Below are positions 40,613 through 49,260 of a DNA stretch of 49,260 nt, in pieces. The stretch is taken from the NCBI GenBank assembly GCA_900468535.1, contig UBTY01000031.1, positions 119,367 to 168,626 on the forward strand. Reading direction: 5' to 3'. The position numbers were made by a program, and so were the translations under genes. Positions within the stretch are counted from its first letter, which is position 1, and each line of letters begins with the position of its first letter. This DNA is from Hyphomicrobiales bacterium. GTDB lineage: Bacteria > Pseudomonadota > Alphaproteobacteria > Rhizobiales > Rhizobiaceae. Below the pieces are notes generated by a model. That model searched no databases, had not been told where the DNA came from, and was given only the letters and a program-made list of their open reading frames with translations.

Positions 40613-41512
40613 CTATGCCGCGGCGCCGGTATTCTTTGCACCTTCGCGCTTGAAACCGAGGTTGGTCAACACGGCTGAAACAAGCGGTGCGCGGTTCATC
40701 GTATAAAGATGAAATTCCGCAAGACCACGACGCGCGAGATCTTCGATCTGCTCGGCAGCGACTTCGGCGGCAACTTTCGCCCGTTCCTCGGGCTTGTCGT
40801 CGTAACCGGCGAAACGTTCATCCAGGAACGCCGGAATAACAGTGCCGCAGGCGCCGGCGAAACGCTTCAGCTGCGTGAGGTTCAGGATCGGCATGATGCC
40901 CGGCACGACCGGAATATCGATGCCGGCAGCGCGCACCTTTTCGAGGTAACGCTCAAAATTGTCGTTGTCGAAGAAGAACTGCGTCAGCGCCCTGTTCGCA
41001 CCATTGTCCGCCTTCTGTTTCAGCATGTCTATGTCAGCGGCAATGTCGCGGCTTTCCGGATGCTTCTCCGGATAGGCAGAGACAGAGATCTCGAAGTCGC
41101 CGATTTCGCGCAGGCCCGCAACGAGCGCAGCCGCATTCGCATAGCCGCCGGGATGCGGCTGATAGGGAGCACCCACGCCACCCGGCGCATCACCGCGCAG
41201 CGCCACGAAATGCTTGACGCCGGCCTTGCGGAAGCTGTCGATGACGCCGTGCGTCTCCTCTTTCGTCGCGCCGACGCAGGTCAGATGTGATGCCGTGGCA
41301 AGCGGCGTATCCGCGAGGAACCGCGAGACCGTGGCCAGCGTCGGCGCCTTGGTGGTGCCGCCTGCGCCATAGGTCACGGACACGAAATCCGGATTCCAGT
41401 CCTGCAGCTCGCTGACCGTGTTCCACAGCTGGCCTTCCGCCTCTTCCGACTTCGGCGGAAAGAACTCGAAGGAAATGCCGATCTTGCGGCGCGCGTCGCT
41501 GTTCAAAGCCAT
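40613..41512 (-). CDS. metF: Methylenetetrahydrofolate reductase
   Basis: 299 aa flavoprotein that reduces 5,10-methylene-THF to 5-methyl-THF, the methyl donor used by MetH. Typical segments: ISFEFFPPKSEEAEGQLW with the catalytic Glu near the N-terminus, FVSVTYGAGGTTKAPTL, HFVALRGDAPGG and LTQFFFDNDNFERYLEK. Length matches bacterial MetF. ATG 41512 lies 1 bp after the sahR stop, with GGGAGA 8-9 nt upstream, so the two form an operon controlled by the operator before sahR; the longer in-frame extension into sahR is spurious. Confidence 0.95.
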   Translation of the reverse strand: MALNSDARRKIGISFEFFPPKSEEAEGQLWNTVSELQDWNPDFVSVTYGAGGTTKAPTLATVSRFLADTPLATASHLTCVGATKEETHGVIDSFRKAGVKHFVALRGDAPGGVGAPYQPHPGGYANAAALVAGLREIGDFEISVSAYPEKHPESRDIAADIDMLKQKADNGANRALTQFFFDNDNFERYLEKVRAAGIDIPVVPGIMPILNLTQLKRFAGACGTVIPAFLDERFAGYDDKPEERAKVAAEVAAEQIEDLARRGLAEFHLYTMNRAPLVSAVLTNLGFKREGAKNTGAAA

Positions 41513-41513
41513 G

Positions 41514-42539
41514 TCATTCTCTCCCGGCAAATGTGGGTTCGGCGCCTTCGCTCCCGGCTGAAGCCATGAGACGCCGTGGGTCACGCGCAAGCCAGACAGT
41601 GACGGTAAGTCCCTGCCCGCTTTCATGACCCGGATGAAGATCGACGACCTGCTCGACATCCAGCCCCGCCTTTCGCAGCCAGTCGGACATCGACTGATGC
41701 GAGAAACCAAGGCGAACATGCGCATGCTCGTCGCGTAGATATTCCAGCCCGTGTGGAGCCAGATCGATAATGACAAGCCGCCCGCCCGGCCGCAGCATGC
41801 GTGCCGCCTCGCCGATAGCGATCTCTGGCTGGTCGAAGAAGTGCAAAACCTGGTGGATAGTAACGACGTCGAAATCCTGCGCCTCGAACGGCAGATTGAG
41901 GATATCGGCATGTCGCACGGACGCCTTGGTAATGCCTGATTTGTCGAGATTGGCCCGCGCCACGCTCAGCATGTCGCGGCTCGCATCAACGCCGATCGCG
42001 CGGCGATAAAGGCCGGACAACAGTTCGAGGATACGACCTGTCCCGGTTCCAAGGTCGAGAAGCGAGTCGATCGGCTGACTGCCAAGCAGCCGGATGACGG
42101 CAGCGTCGACTTCGTCATCAGCGGCATGCAGGCGACGAAGCTCGTCCCACTCGGCCGCATTGCGGCTGAAATAGGCCTGCGCACGCTCGGCCCGCTGGCG
42201 CTTGACGGCGGCCAGCCGCTCATTGTCCCGGAGAACGACAGGGTCATTTTCCGACGCATACGCAAGCAGGTTTCGAACGAAAAAGGCGGCCTTGCCGTCC
42301 TGCCGAAGCCGGAAATAGGCCCAGGCGCCCTCCTGATAGCGATCGATCAGATCCGCCTCGCCGAGCAGCTTCAGGTGCCGTGAAATGCGCGGTTGGGACT
42401 GGCCAAGAATTTCGGTAAGATCGGAGACGGTCAGATCGCCAGCCGCCAGCAGCGCCAGCAGACGCAGACGCGTGGGCTCGCCGGCCGCCCTGAGGACGTC
42501 CACCAACGCATCCAATCCGAGTCTGACAGGCTCACGCAT
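41514..42539 (-). CDS. sahR: SahR: ArsR-type regulator fused to a SAM/SAH-binding methyltransferase domain
   Basis: 341 aa. N-terminal ArsR winged helix (~residues 5-80: GEPTRLRLLALLAAGDLTVS, then GQSQPRISRHLKLLGEADLI) fused to a class I methyltransferase-like domain with motif I LLDLGTGTGRILELL near residue 145. This is the SahR architecture: a repressor of SAM-cycle genes whose methyltransferase-derived domain binds S-adenosylhomocysteine and releases DNA. Two starts are possible: ATG 42557, which would sit under the operator, and ATG 42539 (MREPVRLGLDALVDVL), chosen because it matches the beginning of the fold and leaves the operator upstream. metF follows after 1 bp. The palindrome at 42558-42573 implies autoregulation. 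Confidence 0.9.
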   Translation of the reverse strand: MREPVRLGLDALVDVLRAAGEPTRLRLLALLAAGDLTVSDLTEILGQSQPRISRHLKLLGEADLIDRYQEGAWAYFRLRQDGKAAFFVRNLLAYASENDPVVLRDNERLAAVKRQRAERAQAYFSRNAAEWDELRRLHAADDEVDAAVIRLLGSQPIDSLLDLGTGTGRILELLSGLYRRAIGVDASRDMLSVARANLDKSGITKASVRHADILNLPFEAQDFDVVTIHQVLHFFDQPEIAIGEAARMLRPGGRLVIIDLAPHGLEYLRDEHAHVRLGFSHQSMSDWLRKAGLDVEQVVDLHPGHESGQGLTVTVWLARDPRRLMASAGSEGAEPTFAGRE

Positions 42540-42557
42540 ATCCGATCCAATCAACAT

Positions 42558-42573
42558 ATAAAGATATCTTTAT
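42558..42573. promoter_or_regulatory. SahR operator upstream of sahR-metF
   Basis: Perfect 16-bp palindrome ATAAAGATATCTTTAT, with partial symmetry continuing to 42555-42576. The same core occurs upstream of metH at 19533-19548. It lies 18 bp before the preferred sahR start. Confidence 0.88.
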
Positions 42574-42651
42574 GTGAATTGAATGTGCGTGGCAAGCCGG
42601 AATTCGACCATTCACGAAATTAGCTGCGCAATTAGCGACATAGCATCCCAC

Positions 42652-42678
42652 AAAAAAAGCCCCGGCGAACCGGGGCTT
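42652..42678 (-). terminator. Intrinsic terminator of ettA
   Basis: On the minus strand the stem AAGCCCCGG / CCGGGGCTT (42657-42665 and 4270-78, i.e. 42670-42678) with loop TTCG is followed by a T-run (42652-42658 read in complement). Located 26 bp after the ettA stop. Confidence 0.9.
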
Positions 42679-42704
42679 CCTGGTGCTACCCTTGGGCGCA
42701 GGAC

Positions 42705-44354
<1,650 letters not shown>

Positions 44355-44488
44355 TGATGAGTTGCTCCGGCGGGGGAATTTTAAGTTTGCCGCTATGTAG
44401 GCGAATTGGGACCAAGGAGCAACGCGCAGCCGCCAAAAACCAGAGGCTTTTATAGCCTACCGGTCAAATTTGGGCAGTACAGCCGTGT

Positions 44489-46294
44489 TTACTGAAGCTT
44501 CGAGTGATCGATACGGAAGAGTTGAAAATCACTCGGCTTCGCATAGGGAACCTTCTCCAGCCCCGGCCAGCCACCACCCCCAGCCAAGGCTGCATAGAGC
44601 GGCGCCTGGTTTGGATCGACGGGCAGCGGAAAATGGCAGACTGCGACGTAATCGAAGGGTGCCAGTGCCGCGCGACGGACGGAAGGGTCGGACGAGGTGA
44701 AGGCCTCGAACATGCGACGCATCCCCGGCGACGCGCGATGAAACGGCACGGCGCCCACCGACAACCCTTCGATCCGCGCGAAAAGCACGGGCAGTGCGAT
44801 ACCCTGCGGAAGCGCTATGCGTCCCGGCGGCACCGAACCGAGAACACCGAGGTCCTGGCCGCCGCAATCGCTTGCGGTCATGTAATCGACAGCGTCAAAC
44901 GAATGCGCCGGCGACGGGAGTGCAAAACGAAAGCCCTCCAGCACAACAGCGGACATGACGGCACACCCTGCAGCAAGCCCAAGCGCCCTCCTCGATTGCG
45001 AGGAACCGACATAATAAGCAATCGCTGGCGGCAGAAACAGCGGTATCAGTGCGATCGGGAAGCGGATATTGCGTGTGACGACCAAGGTCAGAAGCAGTGC
45101 GGTCAGCGCCATGGCGAAAGCGATGGCCACGCCGATCTTTCCCGACCTTACCTGGGCAAGCACAAAAGGCACTGCCAGAAAGGCGCTGGCAACGCAAAGT
45201 GCCAACAACGCCACGACATAATACTGGCCATTCTCGTAGAGGAAGAGGAAACTCTTCTCCTGCCAGATGCGGGAGAACCACAAGGTCCGGGACAGTGGAT
45301 CGATAATGTCGTACGGGCCGTTGAGGCAGCGCGGAAACAACCAGGCAGCCAGACCGAGGGCGAAAAGCCCTGACAGACCCGACCACAGCAGCCGGCCGGT
45401 AGCGGAGGCGCGCTCGGGCAGCACCCACGCCACGCACGCGAGCGAGCCCGATAGTCCGATCATCAGAAACAGGTAGGGTGCCGAGAACGCATCGCATTGC
45501 GCCGACAGGGCGCCCGCCGGACCGATGAAGGCCAGCGCGGCAAACGTGGCGACGGCACTCATTGCGATTCCCGCAGCGACAACCATGGTCCGCGAACCCT
45601 GAACATCCGCGACATAACTCAAGACCAGCAAGCCATAGGCAACAACGACCAGCGGCAGGCATTCCAGTCCGATCACGATGGAGAGCGCGCCAGCAGCACC
45701 GGCAAACAGTCCCCCCACGCGATCCCAGCGAATAAATCCGGCCATCATCAGCATCATCACGACGAGCTGAGCGTTGTGATGATCGATCCGACCCGGCACG
45801 AATTCGAAAACGGCGATCGCCATCAGCACGGTCATCAACATCAAGGCCAGCAGCCACGATGTCGGCGACATGAGCATGCCCCCCATCAGCCGCCGCACGA
45901 TGAAAGCGACGATCAGGCAGAACAGCGCAAGCATCACCGGCGGCCAGATCTGAAAGGCCAGCGCGAGAGCATGATCGAGAGACATGAACGGCCGGAGCAT
46001 GGTCGCAATGGCCACATACGGCATATCGATCATTCTCGACCAAGGTGAGATGTAGGCTTCCGGCATCGAGATGGAGGGCAGCGTGAGATCGAACCAACGC
46101 CCAGCCGGCGACAGCAGGGACCGGATCTGCAATTCACGCATCTGATCGTCGATATCGCCGACGAACAGCACGCCGTCAGCAAGGTCGAACAACACGATGG
46201 CGAGCGCGGTCACGTAGATCGCGAAGAACGTACCGAAGAAAGATCTGCGGTCGGCTGCGGCAACCAGATCGGGCCGCGATAAAGCTGCATCCAT
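44489..46294 (-). CDS. Polytopic membrane protein, GT-C glycosyltransferase-like
   Basis: 601 aa inner-membrane protein with about 11-13 hydrophobic helices and a C-terminal soluble part. Near residue 47 GDIDDQMRELQIRSLLSPAG carries the acidic pair in the first external loop expected of GT-C enzymes; the following WFDLTLPSI and SPWSRMIDMP resemble a family of uncharacterised rhizobial membrane proteins with the pattern 'WFDLT...WSRLVD'. PGRIDHHNAQ is another conserved external segment. GT-C enzymes transfer sugars from polyprenyl-phosphate donors on the periplasmic side. The acceptor is unknown and no polysaccharide genes are adjacent. RNase T2 lies 88 bp upstream on the same strand. Confidence 0.72.
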   Translation of the reverse strand: MDAALSRPDLVAAADRRSFFGTFFAIYVTALAIVLFDLADGVLFVGDIDDQMRELQIRSLLSPAGRWFDLTLPSISMPEAYISPWSRMIDMPYVAIATMLRPFMSLDHALALAFQIWPPVMLALFCLIVAFIVRRLMGGMLMSPTSWLLALMLMTVLMAIAVFEFVPGRIDHHNAQLVVMMLMMAGFIRWDRVGGLFAGAAGALSIVIGLECLPLVVVAYGLLVLSYVADVQGSRTMVVAAGIAMSAVATFAALAFIGPAGALSAQCDAFSAPYLFLMIGLSGSLACVAWVLPERASATGRLLWSGLSGLFALGLAAWLFPRCLNGPYDIIDPLSRTLWFSRIWQEKSFLFLYENGQYYVVALLALCVASAFLAVPFVLAQVRSGKIGVAIAFAMALTALLLTLVVTRNIRFPIALIPLFLPPAIAYYVGSSQSRRALGLAAGCAVMSAVVLEGFRFALPSPAHSFDAVDYMTASDCGGQDLGVLGSVPPGRIALPQGIALPVLFARIEGLSVGAVPFHRASPGMRRMFEAFTSSDPSVRRAALAPFDYVAVCHFPLPVDPNQAPLYAALAGGGGWPGLEKVPYAKPSDFQLFRIDHSKLQ

Positions 46295-46382
46295 GTCAAA
46301 GTCCGTCGGGCAACTGGTCTCGGCAGCTTGCTTGGATCCGATTAATATTCCGCTACGTCGTCAACCGGCGGCAGCCCGCAAC

Positions 46383-47117
46383 TCAAAATCCGGCAGCATC
46401 GACAATCCCCTCGTTACAGCCGAACGAGGTGCGGCCCGCGCCCTGGATCAGATCGCGCAGGCTCTTCTTTTCGTCGCCGGTCGCCTCCTCGGACAAACCG
46501 ATCGTCAATTCGCTGATGACGCGATTCTGGCCGGCCCGGTGGCAGCTCATCTTCACCCGGTCACTCGCTCCCGGCCCAAAACTCTTGTCGAACGCCTCTT
46601 TGATCTGCTCCGCCGTCACCGACTTTCCAATGTTGGCAGCGAAGAGATCGCGAACGGCGGACGCGTTCAACTCGTCGACAAGCCGGACCGCCGTGGAAAA
46701 ATAGGCATCGGCGCTGAGACCGGTGCAGGTCCCGTGCTTCAACCATTCATGACGCTCGAGCCCCGACTGCGTGCCCGGCATTGCCTTCTCGAGCGCAGCT
46801 TTCGACGCCTCGGACAGTGGAACCTCTGGCAACTCGTTCCAGTCGCCATCCTTGTCGGCGGCACGCAGGCTTTCCTTGACGTCACAATAGTTCTGGCGCA
46901 TCGGCCAGAGGCCATGAAGCGAAAAGTTCCTGGCGTCGAACCGGTCGGCTGTCTGGCTGCGGCATTCTGCCTTGCGCTGGTTGGTCTCGCAAAAGGAAGG
47001 CTGCCAACTGGCCGCCAGGATGAACCGCGTCTTTCCACCCATTTGCTGCGCCATCGCGCCGCTGGCGACGACACCGAATATAGTCAGCACGAAGAGATGT
47101 TTTGCCAGCCCGCGCAT
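46383..47117 (-). CDS. Periplasmic ribonuclease T2
   Basis: 244 aa RNase T2 family enzyme with signal peptide (HLFVLTIFGVVASGAMAQ). Both catalytic blocks are present: CAS I in NFSLHGLWPMR and CAS II in RHEWLKHGTCTG, supplying the two active-site His plus Glu and Lys. Several Cys residues (CETNQRKAEC, NYCDV, KMSCHRAG, FGCNEG) suggest disulfides. It cleaves RNA non-specifically via 2',3'-cyclic phosphates in the periplasm or outside, e.g. for phosphate or nucleoside scavenging. ATG 47117 has GGGAGG 4 nt upstream; the longer frame to 47204 is rejected. Divergent from the hydrolase gene. Confidence 0.92.
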   Translation of the reverse strand: MRGLAKHLFVLTIFGVVASGAMAQQMGGKTRFILAASWQPSFCETNQRKAECRSQTADRFDARNFSLHGLWPMRQNYCDVKESLRAADKDGDWNELPEVPLSEASKAALEKAMPGTQSGLERHEWLKHGTCTGLSADAYFSTAVRLVDELNASAVRDLFAANIGKSVTAEQIKEAFDKSFGPGASDRVKMSCHRAGQNRVISELTIGLSEEATGDEKKSLRDLIQGAGRTSFGCNEGIVDAAGF

Positions 47118-47270
47118 GCAACCTCCCAAGGAACAACCCATGAACATGGAAGCATGCGACTTTATCCTTCGCAAGGGCAATTGCGCCCTGTCGCAAAATT
47201 CCAACGGAAGGCCGATCCCATCAGTTGCATTTGTCGGCTGTTCTGTTCTTCTCCGCGGCGGAGGGACTCA

Positions 47271-48200
47271 ATGTTCGACACCACGAAAAGGCTCGCCTCG
47301 GCGGGCGCATCACTTGCATTTCATCATCAGGAAGCGGTCGGCGAGCCGCGTGGCATCCTCCTGGTTTGCCACGGCCTGGCAGAGCATTCGAAGCGTTACG
47401 ACGGCTTTGCGCATGCCATGGCTGCCTGCGGCTACCACGTCTATGCCCATGACCACCGTGGTCATGGGGAGACAACCGCAGATGATGCGCCCCTCGGCCG
47501 CTTTGCCCGCCGCAACGGCGTCGACCGCGTCATCGATGACGTCGTCGCGATGCGCGATTTCGCAGTCAGCCGCCATGGCGCCCTCCCCATTGTCCTTTTC
47601 GGTCACTCCATGGGCGGGCTGATCGCGCTCAATGCAGCCGTCTCCCATGTCAGCAAATTCGACGCGGTGGCCGTCTGGAACTCGAATTTCCATCCGGGCA
47701 TCGCCGGTCGCGCCGCGCAGGCGATCCTTCTGACCGAACGCGCGCTGAAAGGCTCGGATGTGCCAAGCGGCCTGTTGCCGCGGCTTACCTTCGGCACCTG
47801 GGCCCAGTCAGTTACGCCGCGACGGACGGATTTCGATTGGCTTTCGCGAGATCCGGATGAGGTCGACAAGTACATCGCCGATCCGCTGTGCGGCTTCGAC
47901 GCATCCGTTTCCATGTGGCTCGACGTCTTCCAGCTGACGTTTCGCGCCCCCAGGCGTGAATGGCTGTCCAGGCTGCCTGCCGATATTCCTCTCCACCTCG
48001 TCGGCGGCGACCATGACCCGGCGACGGAAAAGGGCAACGCTGTCGTGTGGCTATCAAACCATTTGAAAGCCTCAGGCTTCTCCCGTATCACCACGCAAAT
48101 ATATCAGGGAATGCGCCACGAGACGTTGAACGAGATTGGCGCGGATGAAGCGATCGCAGCGTTTGCCAATTGGTGCGACGATGTCGTGGCTCGGTCCTGA
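47271..48200 (+). CDS. Alpha/beta hydrolase, monoacylglycerol lipase / lysophospholipase type
   Basis: 309 aa cytoplasmic serine hydrolase. The oxyanion segment LLVCHGLAEHSKRYDGFA, the loop YAHDHRGHGET and the nucleophile elbow VLFGHSMGGLIAL (GHSMG) are those of the hydrolase_4 (PldB/MGL) family. The acid is likely the Asp in LVGGDHDPATEKG and the base the His in GMRHETLNE. ATG 47271 has GGAGGGA upstream; a much longer in-frame stretch beginning at 46293 is antisense to RNase T2 and not coding. The DMT transporter starts 16 bp downstream, so the two are likely cotranscribed. Confidence 0.9.
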   Translation: MFDTTKRLASAGASLAFHHQEAVGEPRGILLVCHGLAEHSKRYDGFAHAMAACGYHVYAHDHRGHGETTADDAPLGRFARRNGVDRVIDDVVAMRDFAVSRHGALPIVLFGHSMGGLIALNAAVSHVSKFDAVAVWNSNFHPGIAGRAAQAILLTERALKGSDVPSGLLPRLTFGTWAQSVTPRRTDFDWLSRDPDEVDKYIADPLCGFDASVSMWLDVFQLTFRAPRREWLSRLPADIPLHLVGGDHDPATEKGNAVVWLSNHLKASGFSRITTQIYQGMRHETLNEIGADEAIAAFANWCDDVVARS

Positions 48201-48216
48201 ACAAAAGGACTGAGAC

Positions 48217-49176
48217 ATGAGCAATCGCCAACCATCGCCGCCAGTATCCGCTTCGTCGGAAGTCATGATGGGGCTCGTGCTGATGTCCCTTTCGGTGCTG
48301 GTATCGCCGATCATCGACATCTTCTCGAAGCTTGCGATCGCCACCGTGCCATCAGCCGAGATTACAGCTGCTCGCTTCGCGGTTCAGGCACTCTGTATGC
48401 TGCCCATCGTTCTCTGGCGGCGAAACCTCATGGACACGACCTGGAAACAGAGCTTCTTCCACGCGATCCGCGGCGCCATCATCACCGTCTCGATGATCTC
48501 CTTCGTGACGACGCTGAAGTACATGCCGGTTGCCGACGCGATCGCCATCTTCTTCGTTGAGCCGATCATCCTGACGATCCTGAGCAGCCTGTTTCTCAAG
48601 GAAACAATCGGCTGGCGGCGCTACACGGCCTGCGCCGTGGGCTTTGCGGGCGCGATCCTGATCATCCAGCCGAGCTTCCAGGAAGTCGGCTACGTCGCGC
48701 TGCTTCCTGTTGTCAGCGCCGTCTGCATAGCAATCTCGGCAATGATGAACCGCGCCCTTGCGCAGCGCGAAGACCCCTGGGTCATGCAGTTTCACATGGG
48801 TCTGTGGGGTCTCCTGATCTGCGCGATCATCCTTGTGCTCGGCCACGGCAGCGGCTCGGATGTGTTCGATCCAGTCATGCCAGACACGCGCGCGTCTCTT
48901 TATCTGCTCGGCGTCGGCGTCACCGCCGCGATCGCAGGCATCCTAGGCGTCTATGCCTACCGGTCCGCACCCGCATCGACGCTGGCACCGCTGCAGTATT
49001 TCGAGATCGTCTCGGCGACCCTGTTCGCGTGGCTTGTGTTCGGCGACTTTCCGGACGCGATCAAGTGGCTCGGCATCTTCATCATCATGGGATCCGGCTT
49101 CTATATCATCTGGCGAGAACGCCGCTTTGCATCCAAGCCCGTATCCGATACATCTCAATCCACGCGGGCACCCTGA
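48217..49176 (+). CDS. DMT-superfamily (EamA) transporter
   Basis: 319 aa membrane protein with ten predicted helices in two EamA repeats (~20-150 and ~165-300). Typical features include ITAARFAVQALCM, PVADAIAIFFVEPIILTIL at the end of repeat one and STLAPLQYFEIVSATLFAWLVFGDFPD in repeat two. Family members export or exchange small metabolites. SD AAGGACTGAG 3-7 nt before ATG. Follows the hydrolase by 16 bp and precedes a CoA-transferase by 18 bp: a probable operon of unknown purpose. Confidence 0.88.
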   Translation: MSNRQPSPPVSASSEVMMGLVLMSLSVLVSPIIDIFSKLAIATVPSAEITAARFAVQALCMLPIVLWRRNLMDTTWKQSFFHAIRGAIITVSMISFVTTLKYMPVADAIAIFFVEPIILTILSSLFLKETIGWRRYTACAVGFAGAILIIQPSFQEVGYVALLPVVSAVCIAISAMMNRALAQREDPWVMQFHMGLWGLLICAIILVLGHGSGSDVFDPVMPDTRASLYLLGVGVTAAIAGILGVYAYRSAPASTLAPLQYFEIVSATLFAWLVFGDFPDAIKWLGIFIIMGSGFYIIWRERRFASKPVSDTSQSTRAP

Positions 49177-49194
49177 CCTGATCTTGGGAGGAAC

Positions 49195-49260
49195 ATGACG
49201 GAGACCCTGCTTGAGGCGCCGCCGCTGAGCGGCATCCGTGTGATCGAACTTGCCCGCGTG
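49195..49260 (+). CDS. CaiB/BaiF-family CoA-transferase (5' end only)
   Basis: Only the first 22 codons are in the window; the gene runs off the right edge. MTETLLEAPPLSGIRVIEL followed by ARV is the characteristic N-terminus of type III CoA-transferases, which move CoA between carboxylic acids. GGGAGGAAC lies just before ATG 49195. Starts 18 bp after the DMT gene. Confidence 0.72.
   Translation, partial: MTETLLEAPPLSGIRVIELARV

Noticed and set aside
40613..41911. MetF extended to start at 41911
   Set aside because: The extra 133 residues are the out-of-frame reading of sahR; MetF homology and an SD begin at 41512.
46293..47270. N-terminal extension of the alpha/beta hydrolase frame
   Set aside because: The extension is antisense to RNase T2, lacks an RBS, and the hydrolase has a good SD and family-typical start at 47271.

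Overview
The window reads as chromosomal (or chromid) DNA of an alphaproteobacterium, most likely Rhizobiaceae (Rhizobium / Ensifer / Agrobacterium type). This rests on the high GC with strong GC-ending codon bias, the density of ABC solute importers with PotD-like or family-1 binding proteins, and lineage-typical regulatory signals: a SahR-type palindrome, a RirA-type TGA-N9-TCA box and a CTTGAC-N17 small-RNA-type promoter. I could run no database search, so all names come from reading the proteins and the DNA directly.

Layout. 1-0.8 kb: an orphan ParA-like ATPase. 1.0-7.6 kb (minus strand): a catabolic cluster with N-formylglutamate amidohydrolase-like enzyme, APC permease, glutamine-synthetase-like gamma-glutamyl ligase, aldehyde dehydrogenase and iron-dependent alcohol dehydrogenase. 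7.8-14.7 kb (plus): a divergent RpiR regulator, a complete ABC importer (binding protein, two permeases, ATPase), an MHS-type MFS transporter and a NIPSNAP-family small protein. 14.7-15.6 kb: a PP2C-like phosphatase. 15.7-20.9 kb: cobalamin-dependent methionine synthase metH (minus) divergent from an AGE-family sugar epimerase/isomerase. 21-22.7 kb: small proteins (secreted unknown, ABM/cyclase-like, UPF0303). 22.9-29 kb: a five-gene minus-strand operon (ATPase, Tat-exported binding protein, two permeases, hydantoin/Asp-Glu racemase) divergent from a GntR/FCD regulator. 29-31.6 kb: unknown protein, SIMPL protein, a CAU-anticodon tRNA (probably tRNA-Ile2) and an orphan AbiEii-like nucleotidyltransferase. 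32-40 kb: ABC exporter, AraC regulator, TonB siderophore receptor behind a RirA-type box, periplasmic siderophore-binding protein and double-length FhuB-like permease. 40.1-42.6 kb: possible small RNA, a small unknown protein, and the sahR-metF operon. 42.7-49.3 kb: ettA, a GT-C-like membrane protein, RNase T2, a monoglyceride-lipase-like hydrolase, a DMT exporter and the start of a CaiB/BaiF CoA-transferase.

How parts work together. The best-supported circuit is the SAM/methionine cycle: metH and the sahR-metF operon lie 23 kb apart, yet both carry the same palindrome built on ATAAAGATATCTTTAT, and the window also encodes the ArsR-methyltransferase fusion regulator expected to bind it. A second circuit is iron: an inverted-repeat TGA-N9-TCA box precedes the receptor of a siderophore uptake locus that has everything except its ATPase. 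The most unusual proposal is metabolic: the 1-7.6 kb cluster resembles the Puu gamma-glutamyl polyamine route, but an iron alcohol dehydrogenase takes the place of the FAD oxidase. This would suit an amino alcohol (gamma-glutamylated, oxidised twice, then hydrolysed) rather than a diamine, and may be controlled by the adjacent RpiR protein.

No insertion sequence, transposase, integrase, prophage or CRISPR array was seen.
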